From Fictibacillus nanhaiensis (GTDB lineage: Bacteria > Bacillota > Bacilli > Bacillales > Fictibacillaceae), in assembly GCF_019801215.1 (NCBI RefSeq), contig NZ_JAHVJO010000005.1, positions 21,253-85,252 of the forward strand: a DNA stretch of 64,000 bases, written 5' to 3'. The notes beneath the pieces were generated by a model that saw only the letters and a program-made list of their open reading frames with translations, had not been told where the DNA came from and did no database searches. Below, piece by piece: positions 63,317 through 64,000 of the stretch (within the stretch, counting starts at the first letter, position 1; each line of letters opens with the position of its first letter). The position numbers and the translations under genes were made by a program.

Positions 63317-63391
63317 TGGTGACCCGTACGGGATTCGAACCCGTGTTACCGCCGTGAAAGGGCGGTGTCTTAACCGCTTGACCAACGGGCC
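63317..63391 (-). tRNA. tRNA-Glu (anticodon TTC)
   Basis: GGCCCGTTGGTCAAGCGG start, anticodon loop CTTTCAC, GTTCGAATC T-loop, encoded CCA. Confidence 0.96.
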
Positions 63392-63401
63392 AGTAAAAAT
63401 A

Positions 63402-63477
63402 TGGAGCTTCCAACCGGGCTCGAACCGGTGACCTCTTCCTTACCATGGAAGCACTCTACCTGCTGAGCTATGGAAGC
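63402..63477 (-). tRNA. tRNA-Thr (anticodon GGT)
   Basis: GCTTCCATAGCTCAGCAGG start, anticodon loop ATGGTAA, GTTCGAGCC T-loop, encoded CCA. Confidence 0.95.
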
Positions 63478-63484
63478 AAAGCAA

Positions 63485-63559
63485 TGGCTCCACAGGCAGG
63501 ACTCGAACCTGCGACCGATCGGTTAACAGCCGATAGCTCTACCACTGAGCTACTGTGGA
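63485..63559 (-). tRNA. tRNA-Asn (anticodon GTT)
   Basis: TCCACAGTAGCTCAGTGG start, anticodon loop CTGTTAA, GTTCGAGTC T-loop, encoded CCA. First tRNA after 5S. Confidence 0.96.
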
Positions 63560-63608
63560 ATAATATATGAAAACCATCCACAAAACGAAAAATTGATTTT
63601 GAGATACA

Positions 63609-63724
63609 GCCCAGCGACGTCCTACTCTAACAGGGGGAGACCCCCAACTACCATCGGCGCTGAAGAGCTTAACTTCCGTGTTCGGTATGGGAACGGGTGT
63701 GACCTCTTCGCCATCATCACTGGA
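63609..63724 (-). rRNA. rrf: 5S ribosomal RNA
   Basis: Contains GGCGAAGAGGTCACACCCG, CCATACCGAACACGGAAG, AGCGCCGATGGTAGT and the closing AGTAGGACG. Ends are approximate by a few bases. Confidence 0.93.
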
Positions 63725-63890
63725 CCTAAAGTTACGTATGCAACTTTCTCAAAATCCGATTATCCTGATTGGGACAAGATAAATTTTATTATATTTTGAC
63801 CCATTTTGCAAGGGTTTTTTATTGAAATTCAATAAAATTGTTCCCTCAAAACTAGATACGACGTTTCCAAACGTTTCATGCTTTTAAGGA

Positions 63891-64000
63891 TAAGCCCTCG
63901 ACCGATTAGTATCTGTCAGCTCCACGTGTCACCACGCTTCCACACCAGACCTATCAACCTCATCATCTCTAAGGGGTCTTACTCACTTAACGTGATGGGA
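63891..64000 (-). rRNA. rrl: 23S ribosomal RNA, 3' end (partial)
   Basis: The last 110 bases of 23S, including GATAGGTCTGGTGTGGAAGC and TACTAATCGGTCGAGGGC. It continues beyond the window. The operon order 23S-5S-tRNAs reads leftward. Confidence 0.93.

Overview
The window is low-to-moderate GC chromosomal DNA of an aerobic, endospore-forming Bacillaceae bacterium (Bacillus/Fictibacillus-like). This rests on a sigW-rsiW-cdaA-cdaR-glmM-glmS block with a glmS ribozyme, a SigX/RsiX pair, a Spo0E-family phosphatase, a YjcZ-type spore protein, arginase, and an rRNA operon end with eight tRNAs. I cannot name the species from sequence alone.

Layout. Bases 1-29,218 are host chromosome with mostly small operons: a quorum-sensing-type regulator with a four-copy pheromone precursor, an L,D-transpeptidase, 3-methyladenine glycosylase, signal peptidase I, an LTA-synthase-like enzyme, queA, uvsE, an RND efflux pump, an apparently dead NlpC/P60 protein, sigX-rsiX, a class A PBP, orphan Opp-like permeases and small stress or SRPBCC proteins. 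Bases 29,224-54,028 are one complete Tn7-like transposon (24,805 bp). Its ends carry 25-bp imperfect inverted repeats starting TGTGAG, and it is flanked by a perfect 5-bp duplication TGGGT. It sits 15 bp beyond the glmS stop codon, in the 5' edge of the glmS terminator, which is the classical Tn7 type of site. Bases 54,029-64,000 are host again: glmS with its ribozyme, glmM, cdaR, cdaA, rsiW, sigW, a spo0E-like gene, rocF, tRNAs, 5S and the 3' end of 23S rRNA.

Inside the transposon, tnsA-tnsB-tnsC and two TniQ/TnsD-like genes form one leftward operon. A divergent XRE repressor candidate and two matched palindromes lie before tnsA. Left-arm cargo is a putative peptide-modification locus: two tiny ORFs, two SagB-type dehydrogenases, an MFS exporter, a DCC-type thiol oxidoreductase, a GNAT enzyme and a strikingly GC-rich HTTM membrane protein. 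Right-arm cargo is a type I restriction-modification operon (XRE-hsdR-hsdS-X-hsdM). X is an ATPase with the residues of a PrrC/RloC-type HEPN anticodon nuclease, so restriction and suicidal translation arrest appear coupled. The element also carries its own bidirectional terminator next to its glmS-proximal end.

The items most worth follow-up are the four-copy VDNGPNPT pheromone system, the SagB/HTTM/DCC locus with its tiny ORFs, the nuclease-armed restriction operon, and the precisely delimited dual-TniQ transposon that carries the last two.
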